From NCBI GenBank assembly GCA_964017145.1, contig OZ024850.1, forward strand, positions 3,387,618 through 3,451,617: 64,000 nucleotides of DNA. Reading direction: 5' to 3'. Within the stretch, counting starts at the first letter, position 1. Each line of letters opens with the position of its first letter. This DNA is from Agrocybe praecox (Eukaryota; Basidiomycota; Agaricomycetes; Agaricales; Agrocybaceae). Below, one piece after another: positions 45,660 to 57,549 of the stretch. A program made the position numbers and the translations under genes. The notes under the pieces were generated by a model. The model was not told where the DNA came from, searched no databases, and saw only the letters and a list, made by a program, of their open reading frames with translations.

Positions 45660-46980
45660 ATGACACCCACCATTATCGTAAACGGTACTGGTACGTGTAT
45701 CCGATAGTTAATTCCACACAATCCTACGTCTAAAGCTCTAGTCTTATTTCATTACAGTCCTCACCCCGGAGCAGATTGTAGCGCTATCACCCTACCGCTA
45801 CATTCCCTCGAGGGACGTGGCTATAGTTATGCTAGCATTATTTGGGTTATCGACTTGTGCGTTTCTCAAGAAATCATCTACTATCTCTTCACAGCTAACG
45901 TGATATGTTCAGTGATACATCTTGGATTAGCGACTCGACATCGTCTTTTTTGGCTCCTCCCAACGATATGCCTGTGCGGGATTGGGGAAGTAATTGGGTG
46001 GTCAGGAAGACTATGGTCGAGTTTCAATCCAATCAATTCGACGGCCTTCCAGATCCAAATTACGTGCACGATCATAGCGCCTACGCCATTTCTCGCAGCG
46101 AACTTTGTTATATTTGGGAGATTAATTCGTAGCCTTGGCTTCAAGTACAGCCGTCTGAGTCCGAGATGGTGTATGTTACATCGTCAACCCTTAAGCTTCA
46201 TATATCCCAAAGTTTCTGACGCATTTGATATACAGATACCATCATATTCTGTACTTGCGATATCATTTCCCTAGTTGTTCAAGCTGCTGGGGGTGGTATA
46301 GCCGCTGGAGCAGATACAAAGGAGTCATCTACTCTCGTAAGTTTATGAATGCGCCTCGTCATCATCACATGTAAATACTAATAAATTATCCTTCTACGCA
46401 CCCAGGGAACAAATGTAATGATCGGCGGGATAGCCTTTCAATTGTTCGTCATTGTCTTATTTTCGGTTCTTTCCATGGAGTACTTCGTTCGTTATTACCT
46501 CGACGCGCCTATACGCAAGGATTGGAGCAAACTCGAGGCGTCTGAAAGCAGCAGCTCAGTGACGAGTCTCTCTAATGGACAGACCTTGGGAAGATTGAGG
46601 GGGGAAATGACAACAAAGAAAACAGTAATGACCTGTGCTCTTATGTTTACAACAACTCTGTTGTTCATTCGGTGAGTCCGTGAAGTTTCGATTTATGATT
46701 AGTTACTCATGTTACTTGGTCCCTAGTGCTATTTATCGTTTAATTGAACTTTCCGATGGATGGCATGGTAGGATCATCAGCAATGAGCTATATTTCAGTG
46801 AGTCGATTGTGGCTAATAATATCGCGACATCAATATGTTGAATGGTTTTCTTTAGATGTTCTCGACGCTACGATGATTGTGATCGTTATGTACACCATGA
46901 TTTTTATTCATCCTGGACGCTTCCTGTCGGAACCCAACCTGCTGGAGCAATACGCAATGAAAGGACGTTCCACTGCATAA
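45660..46980 (+). CDS. RTA1-like lipid-translocating membrane protein
   Basis: Seven exons with consistent phases: 45660-45690, 45758-45856, 45913-46170, 46236-46336, 46406-46671, 46727-46797 and 46856-46980, giving 316 residues. The fungal RTA1 signature is clear: YRYIPSRDVAI, HRLFWLLPTICLCGIGEVIG, WSSFNPINSTAFQIQ, IIAPTPFLAANFVIFGR, CDIISLVVQAAGGGIAA, GIAFQLFVIVLF, IYRLIEL and FIHPGRFL. About seven helices are expected. Characterised relatives (Rsb1/Rta1 in yeast) are plasma-membrane proteins linked to export of sphingoid long-chain bases and to azole or aminocholesterol tolerance. The substrate here is inferred only at family level. Cytoplasmic Ser-rich loop SESSSSVTSLSNGQ. Complete, no lesions. 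Confidence 0.9.
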
Positions 46981-47269
46981 TAAAAGCGAACGATGACGTT
47001 GTGTATAAATTCAGACAATTCTTTTCACTTTTTACTCTAATGGACGCCAAGTGACATATTAATTATAATTAGAGAAAGACTTTAAAGGCATAATTTATTA
47101 GATTATGCGTTGACCTGGTCTATAATTCTTCGGCTTCGGCATACATACTACATATGTGTATTTTTGGAGCAGCAATCAGAGTACATGTCTATTTTAAGTA
47201 TGCCGATAATAACGCAAAGAAAGTCGGCCCTAGAGACGTTCCGTTCTTCTGTTTACCACATCACAAGTC

Positions 47270-48788
47270 ATGACAACCATCCGCAGTGGAATCAACGATT
47301 TCCTCTCAAGGGACCTTCTATGGATTATATTCGCCCTGTCATCGATCGACGAGGCAAATGAGATGCACGATTGCCTTCGGACTGTACTATCGAGCACCCA
47401 TGTCTGTCGGGAATGGAGAGAGCTATTACTGCAATCGTCATCGATTTGGGGAAGACTTGTGATCTTCAAATACGCGGGAATTCTGCTTCAAAAGGCAGCA
47501 GTATTCGAAGTCATCAAACGAAGCGGGACCTCTCCACTGTGGATCGAGGTTCTTGGAACACCCAGAATAGACGATCCTCAAGACCCATTACACCTCCTCC
47601 TGCCCGGTCTCTGGAGCAGAATAGAGCGCATCAAACTACTTTGTCAGTGCCTTACCCAAAGTTTCTTCGACGGATACTATTTACCACTATTTCGATACCC
47701 TTCAGCAGGCTTATCTCCGACTTTATGGAAGACCTGCATGGGCACTACCATTTGATGCTCGACCATCAGAGCTGTTTTCCAACAGAGCCCCTATACTTCG
47801 TCATTTTATGGCCGAATGTATCCCAATATCCGTTCACTCACCCTGGCTTTCAGGCCTAACGTTACTGGAGACCGGCCCTTTGAACTGATTTACACAGTGT
47901 GTTGGGGAAACGCTGAATGTATTGCGAAGAATACCTCAGCTCCGCACTCTCATACTTGATCACGATATCTCGGAAAACATACGCAGCCTCGATGAAATTC
48001 CAGAAAAATCCATTGTTCATCTCAAAAACTTAACATATATGGCACTTCGAGGCTATTCATTGAATTGTTTTTCCCTGGTGGATAGAATCAAGCCTTCCCC
48101 GTCAGAGTGTTTGATCAATTTTGGTATTTATAGCATGTCTTTTACCCCTTCTCCACGCGCCGTGGTGACCTCGATATTCAACCTTGTTTTCGTTGAAAAT
48201 ATTCGCTATCGTTACCGATCTAAAACCATCGACTGGATCTGTATATACTACGGCTTGGACCTTATCATTGCCGATCGCGAATGCAGCGCTTTGAATAGGA
48301 TAAATGGCCTCAATTATACTCCAGAAATATCACAATCCAGGATTTATCTGAAATTCATTCTGCATACACCCAATCCACGCATCGTAATCGCACCAATCGT
48401 GGATCATATTGCAAATTCTCCCGCCCTCCAAGATACTACCACTCTTCGACTCGTAATCGCTGAATATCGTGAGAAAATATTCAATACTCAGTTCATCCTA
48501 CAATTCTCAAGCGTAACAACACTGGAAGCACCTTCCGATACTCTTGTGTCGCTGGTGATGTGGAGTACCGGCGCAGACGCTATTTTGCCTCTTCCAAATT
48601 TTAAAAAGCTCCGCTTCCTTTCGCAAGATCCCATTTTGGAATCAGTGGCACTTATCGGCTTTTTTCAAAATAGACTCAATTTGAAGCATCCCATCACGAT
48701 TTTGGATGTTTTCAATACCACCAGGAAAATTGAATTGGAAAAAATTCTGGAAAATTTTAAGACCTTCACAACCGCCGTATATATATAG
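47270..48788 (+). pseudogene. F-box/LRR-like protein gene with frameshift and stop
   Basis: The first frame (47270 to about 47,640) carries an F-box-like start, SRDLLWIIFALSSIDE, then THVCREWRELLL and SSSIWGRLV, as in the large Agaricomycete F-box family. Homology then continues one base out of frame, starting VSALPKVSSTDT, through RPSELFSNRAPILRHF and SVHSPWLSGLTLLE. A TTT run at 47640-47642 is the likely site. In the new frame a TGA at 47886-47888 interrupts, after which NVLRRIPQLRTLILDHD and an LRR-like remainder run to 48788. I found no intron that repairs either lesion. It is probably a recent pseudogene; an assembly error at the T-run is possible, but the TGA is independent. An intact gene would encode a substrate adaptor of SCF ubiquitin ligase. 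Confidence 0.7.
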
Positions 48789-51308
48789 TTAACGGAGAAC
48801 GTATCGATATATTTGACTCCATAATAATAGACAGTTAATTTACTAGGTACCAGAGGCCATCAGTTACCGTCTTCTTTGACCTATTAAGCTCGAACCCCAC
48901 TTCGGGAAATTGCCGAGAGGAGTTGAAAGAAGTTCCCACCACTGTCCGGGAAAGATCGGCCGGATTGCCGATTGTGCCCGTTTCAAACCATCATCATCCG
49001 AAACCACCTGCTTTACGTTCGTCCCCTAACGCAGGAAAATTGTCTTCTAGAATCATTTCTTCTAGTCCATGTATCTTCCCATGCGTGGTCATCATCTCGA
49101 ATAACCTCAGTGACAACCCTGCGGTACATACGTCAATAACGGACTATACTTATGCGAAAGCTGATTTACGCAGATGGATATGTGCTACCTATTGCATCTC
49201 TCACCGTTTCTTGAGCCGCTTTTCTCCAAACTTTATGTCTTTCCCTCACTCTGGATTTGGTATGGTCTTGATTCATGGCTCGGGAATTAAAATTCAAACT
49301 TAAAGGTCGGGTTCGTGCGTCCATACACCTACAGTTCATGTTCGCTAAAATTTTGCGACCCCTCCATTCGTTCATCTATAGGACAAGATATGAGAGCTGA
49401 GCGCGAAGGACTGTCTGCTGCTCCATCAACGCTATTTGTGGCATTCAATTTGAGAGAATGTGTGCGTTCTCCTTCATTAACGCGACGCTTTCATGCTCGA
49501 CATTGAACCACTGAAGTGCTGATAGTAATACCTCAACCCAACTTTCGTTCCTCTGACTCTTTGGTTCCAATACGATCATTTCATGATGTTGCAACTTTGG
49601 ATAAGTACATCGAAATAACCTCCCGGTTTGCCCCGACCGCCTCGCGCTTTCATCGTTGTCGTCTTTCAATATGCATCGTGTCTCAGGCGGACAGCATCTC
49701 GAATCTCACGTCTTCTGTCTATGCTTTAGTTCCTACTTCAGCTCACAAACACATCTGATCATACATGACGGAGCTCTTCCAGACTAGCAGGATACAACTG
49801 ACTTTCCCTTGTTCCTGGACGTGTTACATGGGTGGAGGGGGATCCCATCAATGTGAATGGTTCGACCGACCCGTCTTTAGTCTCTGCGCTTCGAACACTA
49901 ATCCTTCCCTATCATTGTAAAAGCGGGTATAGAACGAAAATGTAAGTATGTTCGTCCATACAACCATTAATGACCCTGCGATATCAAAAGTTGACTTTTT
50001 CCCTCTGTTTCTAGAATATGCCTTGGCGTTCTATGTATCTACTTGGAAAAAATATTCGTTTTCCTATTCAACTTATCGGCGTCGAAATGCTAGATATTTT
50101 CCCCGTTGCGCTAGGCAAAATTGATCGAACCCTATGCCCAGCTACAATCAGTATTTTTGCGTAGTACGACTTCCGCCGCGATCTCTGTTGTATTCATAGC
50201 ACCATGACTACGTAACCCGTCAAGCTGCTTTGAGAAGACCTACCTAAGTCGACTTGGTTGGTTACGGCGTTCGAATGTTATCCTACGAGCTAGGCATCGA
50301 AAGATTCAAAGTTCAAGCATGTGTTGTCTTTAATTGAAATCTTGCCCAGATCTCTACGACTTCAAAGGTTGAAGCATTGACCCTTTGTGCTGTGCGTAAA
50401 TAAATCTGTTCAAGAAAGGTTCATTTGTACCTAGCACCTGTCAATCGATAATTTGTCGCGAGGACAATAAATCTTGCCTCCCTGTAGCACACCTATCGAA
50501 TCACAGGAGACAGGGTCATTATTTGCAGCATTCGCGGGGTTATCGTCACTACGACACGTATATGAATTTTTACAGGAGTAACACTGCGCGAAAAATTAAA
50601 TTGGTGGATGCGAACTTATGATCCCGTTGATAGACGGAGAGACATGGGCAGAGACGATCATTTACTCTGTGGGAATGCCATCTCTACGGGTCAAACATCC
50701 ATCGATCAGATATACCAGTGTGCCGCGATTGGCGGAATGTTCCCATTGCTGTTCTTCATCCATCACGAACACATAGACGCTCAACGCGCCTTCGAGCCTT
50801 TTGCGTGCCATTTTCACTACCCGAATCTTTGTGGGGCCGCATCGGACATAGATACGTTGTGCTAGTGCCATAATCTGCCACGCTCTCTAGATTAGATAGT
50901 AATTAGATTAAATTCATAGATGCTCGGGTACATAGATTAGACTATGTATATACGGATATCGCTGGTGATTACTAGTTGTGCACACTGCTGTCACTGGGAA
51001 CAGATCACACTTCTCACCAGCGTTCCGCCGCTGCTGGCAGATCGGACTGCTCTAACGCTGACATCAATTACGTATGATGCTGTGCGCCAAATGAAATCAG
51101 GCCTCGAGCAATGATGAACCAGTGGCGGCATTTATGATTCTTTACGATGTACTGTTAATCTCCACTCAGGAGATTAACTTACACAAGGTGTGGTCGGTAA
51201 GTAGATATCACTTAAACCCGTTCATCCAGACGTATATAAGTGGACTAGCTATGGGGAGGCATCACACAACTACTTATACTTCCACTATTGCAACAATAGC
51301 CATCAATA
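48789..51308. repeat. Gene-free, partly repeat-derived stretch
   Basis: From 48,880 to about 50,250 the plus strand is pyrimidine-rich, like 29,900-33,200 and 63,440-64,000. Beyond 50,300 the sequence is unremarkable. The short frames have no domains or splice structure. Confidence 0.4.
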
Positions 51309-53018
51309 ATGGAACCTGTCTTAGATAAGTCGATTCTCATTCAAATTTACCAAGCGTTGCAATACACAGCCTTTGTTACGGGTAAGTAAATGCCACAATC
51401 TCTTCAGTTTCAAGTGGTCAAAAGACATCTGTGACTAGTCTCAGCTATGACCTTTCAAATTTATGATTACAGTAAGTGTCAACATGTACCTTCATCCATG
51501 TAGTGGTTGCTGACATCACTCGGCTCTTCCGTACGTAGTCTTGACATTTGAGACGGAAGTCAGTCTGATTTGGGTAAGCTTTACATGTCGTATCCAGTCC
51601 AGACACATTCAAGATATTAAACCAGGCAGAACGATGGTCTCTGGGGAAAATACTATATTTGGTGGTGAGAAACAAGGGAATCAGCTTATTGTATTTCCTC
51701 AGTGGTTGACCTCTGAGACTGGCCTTTTGACAGAACCGTTACTACGGAATATTCTCCCTTCTGTATGAGTCCACTGTTGACTATTGATGTATATCTTACT
51801 GATTTATCCTTCTCAGGGTGGGCACGTATTGTTAGTACGATTTTTCTATTCCGCAGAAACGTGTGTTGAATTCATCTTTACCTTCTTTAGGGTTCTTCCT
51901 CCCGCCACAAAATGACTCGGTAAGTACATTTGTCACTCACTAGTGGAAAGAATAGCTTTTAATCTAATGCCAATAGTTGTAAGGCATCGCATTGTCTACT
52001 TCATATAAGCGCTGACGCTTGCCGAATCGTACCTTCCCTCCCCTGTCTTTTGCAGCTGTGAGTTACCTACCTGATTTGGTAAATATTCTATTAATAGACC
52101 ATTCACCAAATTAGGCAGCACATTCATACGCTGGGTATATCTGTCCTCATTTACTGGATTTTTTATCGCAGAAGGTGAGAGTATCGTACATTATTTGTGC
52201 ACTTCTCTCAAAGTCTTAATATTTTTACCTGCGCAGTAATCCTCCTGTTGCGAATATATGCCCTATATCAACATAGCAGAATCGTCATTCGCGTCACCAT
52301 TATTGGCTTCATTGTGTCAACATTAACATCATCTATTCTGTTAGGATGGATTCTCTCCACTATTAAAGGTTAGGCTCTAGCAGGCATGAATACAACACAC
52401 ATATAATAGTTTATCATAGCTTCTGCTACTGGCCCTGTCGGTCGCCAAACATGCGTAATCCTACGCGCCCAGCGTCAACAACTCTATCTTCCCATTCTCC
52501 CATTATTCATATTTGAATCTCTCCTCTGTGTCTTGGCTGTTACTCAAGGAATACAAAATTGGCGGTGTTCCGGCCCATCCTTCTATCAATCAGGCCAGCG
52601 GTTGCTGGATGTGGTTTTACGTGATTCAGTTATATATTTTATTTGGTAAGTTCTTGGTCATTCTCTTGTATACACCCATTATTATGCATCTCAACATGTA
52701 CACTCAGCATTGCAGCTTCTCTTCTTACCTTTGTCCTGACCATGCTGCTCGCTCCAGTAAGTATCCAGGACACCTAAGTCATTGCCGCGCTGATTGAACG
52801 TACAGACAGGACTCTCAAAAATACTCTTTGGGTTTATCAGCTGTTTCCCAAATGTTATGGCTTCACGTCTTATCCTCAACATTCGTGGTACCGGAAGGGC
52901 TCAGATTAGAAATGATCACACCAATCATAATCTGCCAGACGGTCTTTTGTACACAAGAGGACAAAGTATGATATTGTCGCAACCTTTGCGGTTTGCGGCA
53001 TTTACCTACTTATCATGA
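51309..53018 (+). CDS. DUF6533-family seven-helix membrane protein
   Basis: The N-terminal DUF6533 signature is spread over small exons: LQYTAFVT and AMTFQIYDY (51309-51381, 51445-51471), LTFETEVSLIW (51539-51573), RWSLGKILYLV (51626-51664) and NRYYGIFSLL (51734-51762). The downstream half is clear: FIRWVYLSSFTGFFIAE (52115-52174), ILLLRIYALYQHSR (52237-52368), LPILPLFIFESLLCVLAVTQ (52420-52645), IAASLLTFVLTMLL (52708-52756) and the last exon 52806-53018, ending FAAFTYLS. One or two short exons between 51,763 and 52,114 (a GTYWFFLPPQND-like piece near 51,890) are not resolved, so a break there is possible. The family resembles GPCR-like membrane proteins of basidiomycetes; no ligand or reaction is known. 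Confidence 0.72.
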
Positions 53019-54797
53019 GTGCATATGACTACTATTGCTCTGTGAGGTGTGCTCTAGGAAAGCAGCCACATACACACCTTTGTGGCAGTGCAATCTGGTT
53101 GATTGCCAATTTATACACATAGATTAGATTAGAACGATCACCTGTATGACATCGACGCGTAAATAGCCCAATCTTTAACCGAAAAACGCACAGGCAATAT
53201 AGTTCGATTATTCGCTCAAAGGTCAAGATATGAATATGTGTCTCATACGGATGATGTAATGAGATGGGGAAGTTATAGAAACGCTTAAGAAACGCACATG
53301 TCTTCTGAAGCGAATAATATTTCACATCGAGGTAATCAAAGCGTACCGTTGGTCCGTTGCAGAGGTTGAGTACTATCTCGAAATGATGACGATTCGGAAG
53401 CATGAGAGGAATATGTGCTGAATGTAAAGGCTCGTGTAGAACATATGGAACAATGAATGAGGTGTAGTGACTTTCGAAGTTCGAACCTGTGAAAAGTCGC
53501 ACGTCCATCTGCCCGATTTACCCCTGTTACAATGGATAAGAAAGCACTGGCGCACATATTATGAATTTCCGGGCTAATTTATTTTTTCTCCCTTACTTAT
53601 CATGTCTGGTTCAATAAAGGAGAGCGGCGTGTCTCGGGCTGGCCCCTCTATCATATGCCGATTCACACGTAACGTCATGTGAACCAGTCATTCCGGCGCG
53701 GAGCTAAGCGACGTGTACCGTCATCACGTCGGGCAGACTGAGAATGATTCTTGTTGCAAACCACCACCATCTAGTACTCCTGTCCGCGAAATCCAAATGC
53801 TCCGCGTGCAAAATGCGTCGCCCTTGCATAGTGTGTGTTCTCTTTCTGACCTTTCAGGCAGGAAACTTTACACTGAACGGTCCACTAAAGGTGATCCGGA
53901 GGATCCACTTTACCAGCAGAGCCATGGAAGTTTCATGGCGGAGAATCAATAGATCTGCTGCATTTCAACTTTGAGAGGTTCTATTTAGCGGATATATTGC
54001 TCCCTCAAAGGAACTAGTGAGTATTTCGTCCTCAATTGTGTCGTCCCTTCCTTCATATATATGCTTTTTCCAGCCAGTTTTTGCTTAATTTGCGCGTCAA
54101 AGGTATGTTTTCATTCTTTTCCTCATAGAATAGATGTCTAATATGTTATTCTCTCAGTGTGTTCCGTCTTCTCTCCGTGGAACGAATGCAACGCGCATAT
54201 AAGGCATCACTCTATGTGCGGTTGCGTCCATTAGCAGTAAGACATCCAATTGGTTCGTTTGCAGTGGTTATTCAATCGTGGCTCATGCATCATGTTCAAT
54301 ATTGGAATCACCGAAATATCAGCATACTTGTTGTGCGCTCTTTGCGTGTGACAATTGCGCGTTCACTTACTTCACGTCTCCCCTTGTCATTGGCACGATG
54401 GACAATTACATCATCAAACTATGGCCCGCAGATTCTGCGGAGGGTAGTCGTTGGTAATAGCCCTTGCGTCAATCATCACCTCGCCCCACTGCCCTCGCCT
54501 CCACTCTCCCTCGCCTCGGCCCTCCACTGCCCTTGCCCGTGTCGGTTTATCTCAAAATTTCCAGAGCGCGCAGCGCGAGGAAATTTCTCGTTCAGTTGGT
54601 TGGTTGAAAAAATAAAGCGCCGTTCCGCTTTATTTTTTCAAGTCACAGTTATTCGAAAATCGACATAAATTTGGGAGATCCGTTGTTTAGCTACGTAACG
54701 ACAGTGAGATCATGTTGTAGGATAATCACTAACACCGCATGAAATATTAGCAAGCCGAATCACCGAGGGGTTTCGATACTCACTGGGCACATTTGGT
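53019..54797. other. Intergenic with pyrimidine-rich tract and a hairpin
   Basis: Frames at 53,713-53,974 and 54,159-54,668 have no domain or homolog inside the window. The stretch 54,470-54,540 is C/T-rich (CCTCGCC runs). A perfect 14-bp inverted repeat lies at 54,606-54,639. No gene is supported. Confidence 0.35.
54606..54639. repeat. Perfect 14-bp hairpin
   Basis: GAAAAAATAAAGCG and CGCTTTATTTTTTC are separated by six bases (CCGTTC). Role unknown; it could be an mRNA 3'-end hairpin or a relic of an element terminus. Confidence 0.5.
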
Positions 54798-54825
54798 TAG
54801 CACCAGACATTGAGGACGCGTGCAG

Positions 54826-54980
54826 ACTCCATTAACCATTGCGGGTCAAACCATGTGCACTACCGACGCCAATTGCTCAAGCATTGGGTGCAATGCTGGC
54901 CAGCGCTTCTGTGGTGCTTCTGAATGTGGCAACGGATTGTGTACCAGGGCTGTATGTATCGCTACTGGACAAGACTGCCC
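54826..54980 (+). pseudogene. Solitary cysteine-rich exon
   Basis: An AG-bounded exon with a following GTAAGT donor (54981) reads MCTTDANCSSIGCNAG, FCGASECGNGLC and AVCIATGQDCP. That is nine cysteines in about 44 residues, similar in style to the secreted protein at 43775-44276. I find no upstream signal-peptide exon and no convincing downstream exon on this strand, so it is probably a detached fragment of a small secreted protein gene. It could instead be an internal exon of a gene whose ends I missed. Confidence 0.4.
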
Positions 54981-55441
54981 TGTAAGTAGGACATATGATA
55001 CATCGAGTTGACTGTACGCTGATGGCCTTTCATATGACTGGCACATAATGCAGTGAGAAAATTTGAAGTCGAACGAGCTTAGGCGAAGCAGAGAGTTGAA
55101 AATTTCCACTTCAAGTTGTATCTCGTTGCCCAAGCACATATGATTATGACAGTGTAATACTGCAATTTTGAAAATGAATCCGGACGATCATTTGACCTAA
55201 ATCCGTTGAGCCTTGCGAGTGAATCCCCATGAGCGCAATTGGCGATCAAAATCCCTGCATATCAGGTACTTACTTATCATGGGGCTCGCTAAATGTGAAA
55301 TATAAAAAAGTGTGGCGGACCTTTTATGTTCCTTATCATGGAGGAACTGAGTTGGGCATCGTTGGTCATCGTGGGAGGCATTCAGAGCAATATCACGGAG
55401 TTGTGAGTGGTTTGCTCTCGTCCGGGGTCAGCCTGTCGCTC

Positions 55442-55450
55442 TATATAAAG
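55442..55450 (+). promoter_or_regulatory. TATA box of the tiny secreted protein gene
   Basis: TATATAAAG, about 50 bp before the ATG at 55497. Confidence 0.5.
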
Positions 55451-55496
55451 AGGAACTCCATCAGCTAAGTCCACAACCACAGATAGTTCATTCGAT

Positions 55497-55713
55497 ATGA
55501 AGACTCTCTTCTCAACTCCCTTCATCGCTGCCGTAGCTATCATAGCTTGCTCAATAACGAGCGTCTTGTCTGCTCCAGTCATCTGCGTCCCAGATACCGT
55601 TCAGAAAGACTGCCAAACCACAGTCAGAAGGTTCGAGTCAAATTAGAGAGAAACATACATCATTTCATGTGAGTAGGTGTTGCTTGCTACGAGAAAGATC
55701 GGTATTTTAACCT
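55497..55713 (+). CDS. Tiny secreted protein
   Basis: The frame opens with a strong signal peptide, KTLFSTPFIAAVAIIACS then ITSVLSA, with likely cleavage after Ala26. The mature start is PVICVPDTVQKDCQTT. Without splicing it stops at 55644-55646 (49 residues). With a possible intron from GTTCGA (after AGAAG, about 55,630) to TAG|GTG near 55,677, it would read RRCCLLRERSVF and gain two cysteines before a TAA at about 55,711. I favour a very small secreted cysteine peptide but cannot choose between the two ends. A TATATAAAG box at the usual distance supports transcription. No known family is recognised. Confidence 0.55.
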
Positions 55714-57477
55714 TCATGATCAACCAGAAGCGCGCAGTTGGATAAGGAAGGACATGTACAATCAAAGAGAAATTAAATTCTTGTGATGAATAGGCGAATT
55801 GGAAAATAGACGGTCATGGTGATACGCGTATAGTAGAATGTGTCCGCAGTAGCAACCCAACGAAATCTTATCATAAATAAGGCATAGACCGGAACAGTAT
55901 TAAATTTCCTGGTCATGAGTTGTGACGTTTCCGCGCGGGCGAATGACGCACTTGAAGGGTTTTGGGTGACTACAGCGCATTTCAATCAGATTTCCACGTG
56001 CATAAATTGAAGGAAAGAAACTCATGATGTTATCCCTGATTCAAAATCTTGTAAGGGAATAATTTCTCTCCCAGCCTCGTCGAGAGCAGGCGAGATAGTG
56101 AACTTTGACAGTATCGATGCAATAGCTATCCATACAGATTCTAGAAGAATATTCATATATCAAACGATGGTGGTGGAAATGATAATACCTTCTTCCGAGC
56201 CCAAACTGCGATGGAATGCGATTCTCCTCGGAGATAGCGTGAGGGATCAAAGCTATGTGGGTTCTTATAAATTTCTTCGTCTAATGTTATGCCACTACAA
56301 AGCGTAGAAATCGCTCCTCGTCAACATTTTTACATGGAATCGACTTATAAAATGAACGAACCGATTATTTGCAACGACGATAGAGCCTTTCGGAATGAAC
56401 ATTCCTTCATATATATCGTACTCAGTCGATTGGTGCGCAATCCCTACGGTCATTTGAGGTTGTATATGAGCGACAGAAGATATACACGAGACACAGCAGT
56501 AAGAACACCATTATGCCAACGGTAGGCTTCCTGGAGGATATATTCAATATAAGGAAGACGCTCGCGATCTTCAAAGTCGGGTTACCTATTGGTACCAATT
56601 ACTATATCAAGCTCAGACTGTGCTTCAATTTGAACTGAGGAGTGAAGAACCATAGCAAGAACGAATATTAACAGTGTTGACCAGTTCTGCACGGCATTAT
56701 TGAGCGATCAGTTGGCAAACTCGTCGTATAGAAAGAGAAAACGAACTGTGTCTGCCCCAGCAATATATAAATTCGCTGCAGCGCCCTTGACGTCGTCTGC
56801 CGGATACGGGTAATCGCTACCTTCCCGCTGGAGTCCTTCGAGGTGGGTAGCCAGAAAGGAATCCAATGCAACGCCTTCTTTCTATTGATAACAATCCATC
56901 AGTTTAACCATCAAAAGAAGAAAAGGCAGCGTACCAGGTGGCGCTTGACGTCATCAAAGGACAAGTTACAACATTATTCTGTTATACGAAACGGGGATTA
57001 AATAATTGTTCGAGAAGGAATCATGCATCATGACGCGCTTGAAATTCAATGACGCGCCTGGAATAGCATGACACACCTGGAATGACATGACACGCTGGTA
57101 TTCGGAATGGTATGACACGCTGGTATTCGGAATGGTATGACGCGCTTAGAATAGCATGGATTACATAGCTATCGGACTGTATTCAAAAAAAATTGACAGT
57201 TGAATGGCCAAGATGATACCAGGGCCAAAAGAGAGCAAGCCAGAAGGGAGTACTGCGGTGGTGGTAGTTGGAGTGAAAGGTTGATTTCCGGATCACGACA
57301 TGTCACGTGTGAGCGTGACGGTACCAAATGTCACGCATCTGTCGCTGTGCCGATTTAAGCCGAGGAATGTGGGTTTCTGTGGGCTGTCGCTATATAGAAT
57401 GTACATGTGTAACTACTCAGTACTCAGTACTCAGTGGCAGTAGTTAGTACTCACTGGTCAGTACACAGTTTTCAAGT
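55714..57477. other. Intergenic with minisatellite
   Basis: No gene. The minisatellite at 57,030-57,158 and a CAGTACT-rich direct-repeat block at 57,416-57,468, just before the tRNA-Asp, are the only structured elements. Confidence 0.4.
57030..57158. repeat. Minisatellite of 19- and 25-bp units
   Basis: Six units each begin ATGACRCRC. Three are 19 bp with GAAAT, GGAATAGC or GGAATGAC ends, two are identical 25-bp units containing TGGTATTCGGAATGGT (from 57,089 and 57,114), and the last is again 19 bp. The longer unit looks like the short one with a 6-bp insertion. Confidence 0.7.
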
Positions 57478-57549
57478 TCTTTGCTAGTATATCGGTTAGT
57501 ACACGCGCTTGTCACGCGCGAAAGCTGGGTTCGACTCCCAGGCAGAGAG
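57478..57549 (+). tRNA. tRNA-Asp(GTC)
   Basis: Acceptor stem TCTTTGC (57478-57484) pairs with GCAGAGA (57542-57548) with one U:G, and the discriminator is G. D-arm GTA...TAC, anticodon stem CGCGC/GCGCG with loop TTGTCAC (anticodon GTC), T-arm CTGGG TTCGACT CCCAG. 72 nt, no intron. Confidence 0.93.
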
